This document shows positions 1-6,134 of a DNA stretch of 25,991 nucleotides, piece after piece; the first letter of the stretch is position 1, and every line of letters begins with the position of its first letter. A model generated the notes under the pieces. That model saw only the letters and a list, made by a program, of their open reading frames with translations, was not told where the DNA came from and did not search any database. The stretch lies in assembly GCA_036389695.1 (NCBI GenBank), contig DASVWG010000530.1, forward strand, positions 1 to 25,991, given 5' to 3'. This DNA is from JALZHR01 sp036389695 (GTDB taxonomy: Bacteria > Acidobacteriota > Blastocatellia > Pyrinomonadales > Pyrinomonadaceae). The position numbers and the translations under genes are program-made.

Positions 1-98
1 TCTCTGCTCGCTTTTTCTTTTGATAGCTAACGAGGCAGAAACGCGCGTGTGAGCAAGGGCGGAACACGATTTCTTCCGGACGGCAAAATTTATTGATG

Positions 99-123
99 TA
101 TAATAAAAAAGCAGCGGAGAAGG
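99..123 (+). promoter_or_regulatory. Putative -10 box and ribosome binding site of the channel gene
   Basis: A perfect TATAAT lies at 99-104, and a purine-rich GGAGAAGG at about 116-123 precedes the ATG at 133 by a normal Shine-Dalgarno distance. No good -35 hexamer is visible 17 bases upstream of the TATAAT, so the promoter call is weak. The ribosome binding site is convincing and supports the chosen start. Confidence 0.4.
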
Positions 124-132
124 CAAAAATCA

Positions 133-1302
133 ATGAGCGCGGGAGCAAATCTTTTACTGACAATCGCGGGCGTCGTTTTAATCATCCTGGTTTTCTACGA
201 CATTTACGCCACAATCCTGCGCGCCACAAAACATCCGGGACCGTTCAGCGAATTTTTAAATCGCGGCACGTGGTGGCTGCTTATGCGTTTGACGCGTAGT
301 CTTGACCGGCGTCTGCGCCACCGGCTGCTGTCGGCGGTCGGACCGCTTTTGATGCCGCTTTTGATTACGATTTTATTGTTGACGCTGATGACCGGCTTCG
401 CGCTTATCTATCTGCCGCGTCTGGAAACCGGATTTCAAGTCGGCGAATCCGCTCACGGAAGCCAGGTTTTGCAGGCGTTTTATTTCAGCGGCATCACTTT
501 GACGACGCTCGGTTACGGCGATATTCTGCCGATTTCCAGCCTGATGCGAATAATCGCTTTGTTTGAAGCCGCTCTGGGAATGGCGACGATTTCCATCTCG
601 ATAACTTACCTGTTGACCGTCTACAGCGCGTTGGAGCGCAAACGCGCCGTCGCGCTCAAGTTTTATCATCAGGCGCGGCAGGGCGCGGATATTTCCGGCT
701 TTATTTCCAGCCATTTCGCGCGCGGGCGTTTTCACAGCCTGACCGAATCCCTGCGCGAAGCGACGCGCGATTTGCAGGAGCTTCTGGAATCGCATATCGA
801 GCATCCGGTCATCCATTATTTTCATCCGGTCGAAGTTTACAAAGGCTTGCCGCGCGCGCTTTTCGTCGTGCTGGAAACGGTCGCGATTCTCAACGCGCAT
901 CTGGAAGAAAAAGAATATATCGAAGCGGGCGACCACCCGGACGTTCTTATAGCCGGCGACAACGCGCGCCACGTTTTGTTTGAGCTCGTCACCTCGCTGA
1001 AACTCGAAAACAGCGCGACCGAGCCGTTTGAGACCGAAGAAGAAACGCTGGCGAGGCGACGGAGATGTTTCAATCGCGCCGCGAAACATCTTCAGCGCCA
1101 CAAAATCAAAATCCGCTCCGACATCGAACAGGCGTTTCTCGAATACACGAACGACCGCGACGCCTGGGAACGACAGCTTTATCATTTCGCCGATTTTCTC
1201 GGCTACGATTGGGACGAAGTAACCGGCGACCGCAGCCTCGAAGACGCCACCGACGACGAAGTGACCGAGCGCCACGAAATTTTAACGGTGGAGAAAGAGT
1301 AA
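133..1302 (+). CDS. Two-pore-helix potassium channel family protein
   Basis: This is a membrane ion channel of the bacterial K+ channel type. The 389-residue protein has a hydrophobic helix at about residues 6-28, a second at about 70-94, a pore loop, and a third helix at about 135-165. The pore loop carries the K+ selectivity filter TTLGYGD at residues 124-130, which is the main evidence for selective K+ conduction. About 220 mostly charged, cytosolic residues follow. This tail has no RCK/TrkA nucleotide-binding glycine motif that I can see, so its ligand or partner is unknown. The ATG is preceded by a good Shine-Dalgarno sequence. The gene appears monocistronic and its stop codon touches a long inverted repeat. 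Channel identity is secure from the filter; the gating mode is not. Confidence 0.88.
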   Translation: MSAGANLLLTIAGVVLIILVFYDIYATILRATKHPGPFSEFLNRGTWWLLMRLTRSLDRRLRHRLLSAVGPLLMPLLITILLLTLMTGFALIYLPRLETGFQVGESAHGSQVLQAFYFSGITLTTLGYGDILPISSLMRIIALFEAALGMATISISITYLLTVYSALERKRAVALKFYHQARQGADISGFISSHFARGRFHSLTESLREATRDLQELLESHIEHPVIHYFHPVEVYKGLPRALFVVLETVAILNAHLEEKEYIEAGDHPDVLIAGDNARHVLFELVTSLKLENSATEPFETEEETLARRRRCFNRAAKHLQRHKIKIRSDIEQAFLEYTNDRDAWERQLYHFADFLGYDWDEVTGDRSLEDATDDEVTERHEILTVEKE

Positions 1303-1422
1303 AGGCGGAAACGCGACAGTAATGGAGCGTGTCCGAGATAAATCAGGAAACGTGCTGATTGAAATTCAGGTGTTCAATAATTAATCTTGAGACACGCTCC
1401 ATCACTGTCGCGTTTCTGCCTT
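1302..1422. repeat. Long inverted repeat with 32-bp arms starting at the channel gene stop codon
   Basis: The arm at 1302-1333 and the arm at 1391-1422 are reverse complements at 30 of 32 positions and enclose about 57 bases. The left arm begins with the last base of the TAA stop at 1300-1302. A 13-base piece of the arm (aggcagaaacgcg) also occurs at about 32-44, upstream of the same gene. No T-run follows closely on either side, so it is not a typical intrinsic terminator. Confidence 0.85.
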
Positions 1423-1434
1423 TGTTTAAAAGAG

Positions 1435-1516
1435 GAATGCGGAACGCGGAACGATGAATTGCAGATTCTACATATCGAATTCATCGTTCCGCGTTCCGCA
1501 TTCATCATTCATTTTT
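1435..1516 (+). terminator. Perfect 26-bp inverted repeat followed by a T-run, possible terminator
   Basis: Arms 1435-1460 and 1478-1503 are perfect reverse complements over 26 bases with a 17-base loop. Each arm contains two tandem copies of the heptamer gcggaac. A run of six T (1511-1516) follows about eight bases after the stem on the + strand, so the element could terminate transcripts from the channel gene. The stem is much longer than a usual intrinsic terminator, and the heptamer build resembles the other intergenic repeats in this window. It may therefore be a repeat element first and a terminator second. Confidence 0.6.
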
Positions 1517-1569
1517 TAAGAACTCGCTCCAGTTTCTGCTATGCTCAGGCTCATTACGCAGCCGAAGAT

Positions 1570-1926
1570 AATCATTTCACGACCGGAGACAATCATTTCA
1601 CGACTTTCACGGTCAATTCCGCAACCGTCACGCCTCATTTCGCGACCGGCAGATGCAATTCCGCGACCGACCGATACGATTCTGCGACCGACAGATATGA
1701 TTCCGCGACAAACAGATAGGATTCCGCAACCATCACACCTCATTCCGCGACAAACAGATGTTATTCCGCAACCGACAGATGGCATTTCGCAATCGCGAGA
1801 TGCTGTTGTGAAACTTTGAGAAGGCTTTGTGCGAGGCAAAATTTGCCTTGCGCGGCTTGAAAAGACGATTGCGGCGTTTGAAAAACGCTTTGTTTCGCCG
1901 AAAAACGGTAATTTGTTTCATTTATA
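1570..1926. repeat. Tandem array of seventeen 21-bp units
   Basis: The stretch divides without a gap into 17 units of exactly 21 bases. The first eleven (1570-1800) share a core close to ATTCCGCGACCGACAGAT. The last six (1801-1926) are more degenerate but keep the phase. Because 21 is divisible by three, several frames stay open and read as heptapeptide repeats, for example IPRPTD-type words on the + strand (1541-1819) and RLRNAIC-type words on the - strand (1733-1921). None of these frames has a convincing ribosome binding site and the frames break inside the array, so I treat it as non-coding. It stops 10 bases short of the end of the next gene. Confidence 0.88.
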
Positions 1927-1936
1927 TGGCTTTTTG

Positions 1937-3067
1937 TTACCTATAAACTCTGGAAACAAAACTGCCGCTCAAAAATTCCTGCGGATTAATTTGGCTTTGC
2001 AGCACGACGCCGCGATATTTGCCGGTGAGAAGCATCATCGCCGATTCGAGCAAAGGCGCGGCGGTCGTCGTCTGAATCGCCCGCAAGGCTTGCCCGTTGA
2101 TTTCCAGAGGCTCGACAAAAAAGGCTTTTTCCAGCAGGCGGCGCGTGTTTTGTTTGTCAAAGCCTTCGACCGAAGCGTGAACCAGCACGAAATCGTCTTC
2201 GACCGCCGGAACTTCCCGCAGAAAAACTTCCAGAACGTTTTTCGGTAAATCCTCGTCGTTCGGAAATTTTCTGATAACGCCTTCAACCCACGCGTAATGC
2301 CCGACGTGACGCAGCGTTTTGTAATCGAGCCGTCGAGCTTTGTCCGTAAAAAATTCCGGCAAATCCGCCGCGCCGCCCGAAGTCAAATCCGCCTCGTAAT
2401 GGCGACCGCCGATAACGATTTTTTCGCGGTCGGAAAGCGCGGGCATTTCCGTGATTTTATAATCGCGGATGATGCGCGAAGGCTTGACGTATTCGGTCGC
2501 GACGCCAATCGGCGACCACGTAAAACCGTAAAAATGCGGCTGGTGCGCGTGCGCCGTCAGCGCGCCGACCTTCATCCCGATTTTTTCGACCGATTCGTTT
2601 TCAAACTGCGCGACGAATTTTTCGTAAAGCGACATCGCCAGCACGTTGATAAATCCGGGCGCGAGTCCGGTCTGCAAAATAAATCCAGTTTCAGCATCTT
2701 TCGCGAGCTTGATAATTTCGTCGGTTTCGGCGACGTATTCGGTCAGGTTCGCGTAATGCATCTTAAAATCTTTCGCAAAACGCGCCATTCGCGGCGCTTG
2801 CCCGCCGGGCGAGCAGTCGAGCAAAACGTCGCAGCCTTCAAACGCCGCGTTCATCGCCGCGCTCGCGCCTTCTTTCGTCATCACGACCGTTTCGACCTTC
2901 GACGTTTTAGCCGAATTTTGCCGCACAAAATCTTTCGCTTTGGATAAATTTTCCTCCGAGATGTCGCCTAGAATAATTTCCGTTTCAAACGAAGCCCATT
3001 CGCGCAGTAAAAGAGCCGCCGCTTCGCCGATGCCGCCCGAACCGGCAATAAATATTTTTTTGGTCAT
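1937..3067 (-). CDS. Saccharopine dehydrogenase-like NAD(P)-binding oxidoreductase
   Basis: The 376-residue protein begins with a Rossmann fold, with the dinucleotide-binding glycine motif GSGGIGEAA at about residues 9-17 directly after the first beta strand. The rest resembles the saccharopine dehydrogenase / homospermidine synthase superfamily, with the segment LLDCSPGGQAP in the N-terminal domain and a longer catalytic C-terminal part. Family members catalyse NAD(P)-dependent reactions on amino-acid derivatives such as saccharopine, or related carbon-nitrogen chemistry. No lysine-pathway gene is nearby, so the true substrate cannot be named. The ATG at 3067 gives an N-terminus that starts exactly at the Rossmann strand. 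The upstream Shine-Dalgarno is poor. The gene lies downstream of the terminator at 3111-3146, so it is probably transcribed separately. Confidence 0.8.
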   Translation of the reverse strand: MTKKIFIAGSGGIGEAAALLLREWASFETEIILGDISEENLSKAKDFVRQNSAKTSKVETVVMTKEGASAAMNAAFEGCDVLLDCSPGGQAPRMARFAKDFKMHYANLTEYVAETDEIIKLAKDAETGFILQTGLAPGFINVLAMSLYEKFVAQFENESVEKIGMKVGALTAHAHQPHFYGFTWSPIGVATEYVKPSRIIRDYKITEMPALSDREKIVIGGRHYEADLTSGGAADLPEFFTDKARRLDYKTLRHVGHYAWVEGVIRKFPNDEDLPKNVLEVFLREVPAVEDDFVLVHASVEGFDKQNTRRLLEKAFFVEPLEINGQALRAIQTTTAAPLLESAMMLLTGKYRGVVLQSQINPQEFLSGSFVSRVYR

Positions 3068-3110
3068 AGATTAGCTGGATAAAGGATTGATAATTAAAAA
3101 TTTTACAACG

Positions 3111-3146
3111 AAAAAGCCGACTTTGCGAATCGGCAAAATCGGCTTT
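3111..3146 (-). terminator. Intrinsic terminator of the VOC-DoxX operon
   Basis: On the - strand, AAAGCCGA at 3146-3139 pairs with TCGGCTTT at 3120-3113 across an 18-base loop and is followed by a T-rich tail (TTTTTCGTTG). It lies about 60 bases after the stop of the last operon gene and ahead of the oxidoreductase gene, where an operon end is expected. Confidence 0.65.
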
Positions 3147-3208
3147 CCGGAAACGTGAATTTAATCTTCCTGTTTGCGGCTAATATTCGGAAAGTAAAGA
3201 AATCACGA

Positions 3209-3565
3209 TTATTTACCTTCGGCAAAATGCCAGCAAACGCCCGCCATATCAATCAAATTAACCTCTCTTCCCCACGGGAAATCGGTCGGTTCCCGCAATT
3301 TTACGCCGAATTTTTCGGGCAAATTCTTTTCCGTTAGTTTTAACCAGAATGCGTCCAAATCATCGACCTTCGCGCTCATCATCAGATTCTCGGCGAAATG
3401 CTTATCGTTGTAATTTTGCAGAATAAACTTGCAGCCGTTATTTTCAAACCCGACATAATCGCCGCTCTCCCAGATTATGCCGAATCCGAGTTCGAGAAAC
3501 AGCCGCTTTGCCGCTTGAAAATCGCCGCCCGAAGGGATAAACGCTGCGATAGAATTATATTTCAT
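3209..3565 (-). CDS. VOC (glyoxalase/bleomycin resistance) family protein
   Basis: A small 118-residue protein with a vicinal-oxygen-chelate fold: an initial strand MKYNSIAAFIP, a helix ending in FLELGFGIIWESGD, the strand FENNGCKFILQNY, and a second half ending with the family-like segment NLIDMAGVCWHFAE. VOC proteins bind a metal and act as lyases or dioxygenases, or sequester antibiotics. The length is that of a single two-module VOC domain. It is the last gene of the operon, 13 bases after the reductase gene, and is followed by a terminator. The ribosome binding site is weak, so it may rely on coupling. The substrate is unknown; the operon contains two other VOC genes of different subfamilies. 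Confidence 0.78.
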   Translation of the reverse strand: MKYNSIAAFIPSGGDFQAAKRLFLELGFGIIWESGDYVGFENNGCKFILQNYNDKHFAENLMMSAKVDDLDAFWLKLTEKNLPEKFGVKLREPTDFPWGREVNLIDMAGVCWHFAEGK

Positions 3566-3578
3566 AATATTTTGCCGC

Positions 3579-4148
3579 TTATTTTTCCGGTTCGTAATGA
3601 TTAACGACTTTACCGGTTGAAAAAGTATTGGACTGAACTAATTTAAGTTTCAGCCTGTCTTTCAAATTCCCGAAAATGGTCAATCCGCGACCGATTGCCG
3701 CCGGGTTGATGCAAAGATGATATTCGTCAATCAGATTTTCCTTGATTAAATTTGAAACAAAATTCGCTCCGCCGTAAACGATTATATCCTTTCCTTCTTT
3801 TTGTTTCAGTTTTTCGACTTCTTCGACCAAATCGCCGTTTGCCACAATCGTGTTCGCCCAAATCGATTCCCTGACCGTCTTGCTAAAGACGACTTTCGGA
3901 GTATCGACCATTTTCCGGGCAAACGAGTATTCCGGGCTTTCCGGTTTGTCGAGCGCGCTCGTCCAGTAGTTTACAAATCCGTCGGTCATTTTTCTGCCGA
4001 GCAGAATCGTGTCGGAGCTGTCCGTCAGGGCGTTGACGTACTGCCGCGATTCTTCATCCCAGGAAAACGTCATCCAATCCAGCTCGCCGTTCGGTCCGGC
4101 GACGAATCCGTCAACTGTAATTTGCACCTGTAATTTTAATTTTCGCAT
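3579..4148 (-). CDS. Dihydrofolate reductase family protein (RibD C-terminal type)
   Basis: The 189-residue protein matches the RibD_C / YwjB-like reductase group related to dihydrofolate reductase. It starts with the strand KLKLQVQITVDGFVAGPNGE, has the dinucleotide-binding segment TILLGRKMTDGF at about 48-59 and a second motif IIVYGGANFVSNL near 120. These enzymes reduce with NADPH; most paralogs have no known substrate and are usually not true folate enzymes. I place the start at 4148 because GGAGG (near 4158-4162 on the + map) sits at the right distance. A longer reading would run into the DoxX gene. The DoxX stop and this ATG are separated by one base, which predicts translational coupling. 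Confidence 0.85.
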   Translation of the reverse strand: MRKLKLQVQITVDGFVAGPNGELDWMTFSWDEESRQYVNALTDSSDTILLGRKMTDGFVNYWTSALDKPESPEYSFARKMVDTPKVVFSKTVRESIWANTIVANGDLVEEVEKLKQKEGKDIIVYGGANFVSNLIKENLIDEYHLCINPAAIGRGLTIFGNLKDRLKLKLVQSNTFSTGKVVNHYEPEK

Positions 4149-4149
4149 A

Positions 4150-4527
4150 TTATTTTGCCTCCAAAAGCGGTTTGAATTTGTCCCAATTGGCATACGCTAA
4201 AAAAATATTTGCCAGGACGAGAAAAACCGCGACGGGTAAACCCGATGTATCGACAAAAGCGTGAAAGAAAAAGATGTTCACGATAACCGGCGCAATCACG
4301 ACCGTCGCGAGCGGCACGAAACGACCGGCGACAAACGCGATTCCGCACACCAGCTCGGTAATTTTTATCAGCGGCAGCAAATAACCCGAAGCGTTGACGC
4401 CGTCCATAAAGATTTTGACCTTTCCGGTCAATTCCGGCTGCGGAACGAGATTGAAAAGCACGACGATTGATGCGAAAAGAAACAAGAGTCCCATTAAAAC
4501 GCGGACGATAATTATTGCTATTTTCAT
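4150..4527 (-). CDS. DoxX family membrane protein
   Basis: A 125-residue integral membrane protein with four hydrophobic helices at roughly 3-25, 46-66, 70-92 and 96-116. The arrangement, and the segment ELVCGIAFVAGRFVPLA in the second and third helices, fit the DoxX/DoxD-like group. Members are small inner-membrane proteins, some associated with quinone or thiol redox chemistry and with oxidative-stress complexes; the exact function here is unknown. The gene ends one base before the reductase gene, so the two are very likely co-translated. Its own Shine-Dalgarno is poor. An inverted repeat lies between it and the VOC gene upstream. Confidence 0.8.
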   Translation of the reverse strand: MKIAIIIVRVLMGLLFLFASIVVLFNLVPQPELTGKVKIFMDGVNASGYLLPLIKITELVCGIAFVAGRFVPLATVVIAPVIVNIFFFHAFVDTSGLPVAVFLVLANIFLAYANWDKFKPLLEAK

Positions 4528-4560
4528 AATTTTTTCGATTTTTTATGTTGTGTTTTTTAA

Positions 4561-4595
4561 GTTCAGAGTAACCTCTCCAAGCCGTTACTCTGAAC
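4561..4595. repeat. Perfect 12-bp inverted repeat inside the operon
   Basis: gttcagagtaac (4561-4572) and gttactctgaac (4584-4595) are perfect complements around an 11-base loop. It lies in the 83-base gap between the VOC and DoxX genes. On the coding strand the hairpin is followed by an A-rich stretch, not a T-run, so it is more likely an RNA-stabilising or processing hairpin, or a repeat, than a terminator. Confidence 0.7.
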
Positions 4596-4610
4596 TTCTG
4601 ATTACCGTGA

Positions 4611-5021
4611 TTACTTGGGCATTTTGTTGAAATCCATATAAATCTGATTCCAGCGATGCCCGTCCAAATCGGCGAAAGCGAAACCATACATCCAGCCTTG
4701 AATTTCCGCCGGTTCGCTGAAAACATTCCCGCCCGCGTCCCAAACTTTCTTTGCCGTTTCATCTACTTCCTCGCGGCTTTCGGCGTCAAACGAAATCATC
4801 ATTTCCGAACCCGCTTTCGTGTCGGAAATTTCGTTTTTCATAAAACCTTTCAAGGTTTCTTCCGCAAAAAGCAGAACGGCAATGTTTTTTTCTCCGACTT
4901 TTACGCAGGTCATATCCGCCGTTTCGTGCGCTTCTTCAGGCGTAAAACCTATACGGGTGAAAAATTCCTTTGATTTTTTAACGTCCTTCACCGGCAGATT
5001 AATCCATAATTCCTTTGTCAT
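4611..5021 (-). CDS. VOC family protein, lactoylglutathione-lyase-like
   Basis: The 136-residue protein has a clear two-module VOC pattern: MTKELWINLPVKDVKKS at the start, then the helix SKEFFTRIGF, a second module beginning near EVDETAKKVWDAGG, and the closing segment FADLDGHRWNQIYMD with the usual D-x-D-G-H-x-W signature. Members of this subfamily are annotated as glyoxalase or extradiol-dioxygenase-like, but their substrates are mostly unknown. The ATG at 5021 is preceded by GGAGAAAAA. The gene belongs to the operon read away from the GlxA-like regulator, between DUF1428 and DoxX. Confidence 0.85.
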   Translation of the reverse strand: MTKELWINLPVKDVKKSKEFFTRIGFTPEEAHETADMTCVKVGEKNIAVLLFAEETLKGFMKNEISDTKAGSEMMISFDAESREEVDETAKKVWDAGGNVFSEPAEIQGWMYGFAFADLDGHRWNQIYMDFNKMPK

Positions 5022-5043
5022 TTTTTCTCCTTTTATTTATCAA

Positions 5044-5147
5044 CCCGCGAAAGACGCTCGGGCGACGCGAAAATATTTAATGTAAAACTCAGAATTACGA
5101 AAAAAATAATTATTTCTTTTTTCGCGCTCATTCGCGTATTTCGCGGG
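5044..5147. repeat. Imperfect inverted repeat between DUF1428 and VOC genes
   Basis: cccgcgaaa (5044-5052) and tttcgcggg (5139-5147) are perfect outer arms. Further inside, gcgcgaaaa-like words continue the complementarity imperfectly to about 30 bases per arm, around an A/T-rich centre. The arms are made of repeated cgcgaa words. It fills most of the 139-base gap between the two genes. Confidence 0.6.
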
Positions 5148-5160
5148 CAAAAACTATTCG

Positions 5161-5517
5161 TTAAATGGCGACCAGAGTTTTAAATCCGCCGTAAGCCATG
5201 CGTTTAAAATCAAACGGCATCTTGTCCATATCCGCCTTCAACCGGGCGTCTTCCATCACGGCGGCATTTATCCGGTCGCGCTCTTCGCGCGATTCATAAA
5301 CAATCCAGGCGAAAATTACGGTTTCGTCTTCGCCGGCGCCGGCAATCGTCTTAAACGAAAGCATATCTTTAATTTCCAAATCGTCGCCGATTGCTTCCAC
5401 GTAATCCAGCGCGCCGTATTCCTTCCAAATCTCGCCCGCTTTCTGCGCTATTTTGCCGTATTCTTCGACCTTGTCTTTCGCAATCGGTATCACGAAACCG
5501 TCAACATATTTTCCCAT
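5161..5517 (-). CDS. DUF1428 family protein
   Basis: The 118-residue protein has the DUF1428 (YbaA-type) pattern: the opening YVDGFVIPIAKDKVEEYGK, the helix AQKAGEIWKEYGALDYVE, the central FAWIVYESREERDRINAAV, and the ending FDFKRMAYGGFKTLV. The fold is a dimeric ferredoxin-like alpha/beta barrel; no biochemical role is established. A strong AAGGAGG precedes the ATG at 5517. It follows the PhnB-type VOC gene with a gap of 26 bases. DUF1428 genes often travel with VOC and DoxX genes, which supports the operon call. Confidence 0.87.
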   Translation of the reverse strand: MGKYVDGFVIPIAKDKVEEYGKIAQKAGEIWKEYGALDYVEAIGDDLEIKDMLSFKTIAGAGEDETVIFAWIVYESREERDRINAAVMEDARLKADMDKMPFDFKRMAYGGFKTLVAI

Positions 5518-5543
5518 TCTTCTGCCTCCTTAAAAAAATAAAT

Positions 5544-5987
5544 TTATTGTTTATTATAATCGTAGCTGACCATCCAGCGAATGCCGAATTTATCCTGCGC
5601 CATTCCGAAATACGCGCCCCAGAAAGCGTCGGCGAGCGGCATAATGTTGCTTCCGCCTTCGGAAAGCGCGTTGAAAAGCCGGTCAGCTTCTTCCTTGCTT
5701 TCGGCGCTGAGCGAAAGCGAAATATTGTCGCCGACCGTGAAGTTTTGACTGTGCGATTCGAGCACGTCGGTCGCCATCAAAACGTTTCCGTTTCCTACGG
5801 GAAGCGCGATGTGCATAATTTTTTCCTGCTCGTTTTCCGCGACCGTCATGCCGTCGCAGCCTTCCTGCGCGGAAACGTCTTTAAAGCGCATCAGCGCCGC
5901 GAATTCGCCGCCGAAAACTGATTTATAAAAATTAAAAGCCTCCTCGGTATTGCCTTTGAAATTCAAGTATGGATTGATTGTCGCCAT
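5544..5987 (-). CDS. PhnB-like VOC family protein
   Basis: First gene of the divergent operon. The 147-residue protein begins NPYLNFKGNTEEAFNFYKSV, the hallmark of PhnB / 3-demethylubiquinone-methyltransferase-like VOC proteins. It continues with MHIALPVGNGNVLMATDVLE and ends with AYFGMAQDKFGIRWMVSYD, both typical of that subfamily. The biochemical function is not established; the old methyltransferase name is considered misleading. The start is supported by AAAGGAG 8-14 bases upstream. The promoter region shared with the regulator at 6135 contains a palindrome at 6015-6032. Confidence 0.88.
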   Translation of the reverse strand: MATINPYLNFKGNTEEAFNFYKSVFGGEFAALMRFKDVSAQEGCDGMTVAENEQEKIMHIALPVGNGNVLMATDVLESHSQNFTVGDNISLSLSAESKEEADRLFNALSEGGSNIMPLADAFWGAYFGMAQDKFGIRWMVSYDYNKQ

Positions 5988-6014
5988 TTGTGTTTTCTCC
6001 TTTATAATTTATAA

Positions 6015-6032
6015 TGTTTCATTGATGAAACA
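6015..6032. promoter_or_regulatory. Palindromic candidate operator in the divergent promoter region
   Basis: TGTTTCAT and ATGAAACA form a perfect inverted repeat with a two-base centre. It sits 28 bases before the start of the VOC operon and about 100 bases before the regulator gene, beside A/T-rich words (tttata at 6001-6006 and 6008-6013) that read as TATAAA on the - strand. A site overlapping this promoter would suit a dimeric regulator. AraC-type proteins more often use direct repeats, so the binding protein is not certain. Confidence 0.5.
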
Positions 6033-6134
6033 AAATATCATACACACTATAGCACCATAAACCTAAAATTGTAAGGTGTAAAAACGGCAATCTTCGGGGT
6101 TGATTGCGGCAATTTTTTCGACTATTTTTTACTT

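Noticed and set aside
373..1275. 300-codon open frame on the - strand opposite the channel gene
   Set aside because: Antisense shadow of a gene with a K+ selectivity filter; its translation has no recognisable domain or membrane pattern.
1541..1819. Heptapeptide-repeat proteins from the 21-bp array (+ strand 1541-1819; - strand 1516-1839 and 1733-1921)
   Set aside because: The frames are open only because the repeat length is a multiple of three, they lack ribosome binding sites, and no frame spans the whole array.
1570..1926. CRISPR array
   Set aside because: Units are contiguous and degenerate with no unique spacers, and no cas genes are present.
4561..4595. Terminator splitting the VOC operon
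   Set aside because: The hairpin is perfect but the coding strand continues with A-rich sequence, not a T-run, and the genes continue in the same direction.
6087..6117. Hairpin gcaatc/gattgc followed by TTTTTT ahead of the GlxA-type regulator as a terminator or attenuator
   Set aside because: Only six weak pairs with a nine-base loop; too little to support.
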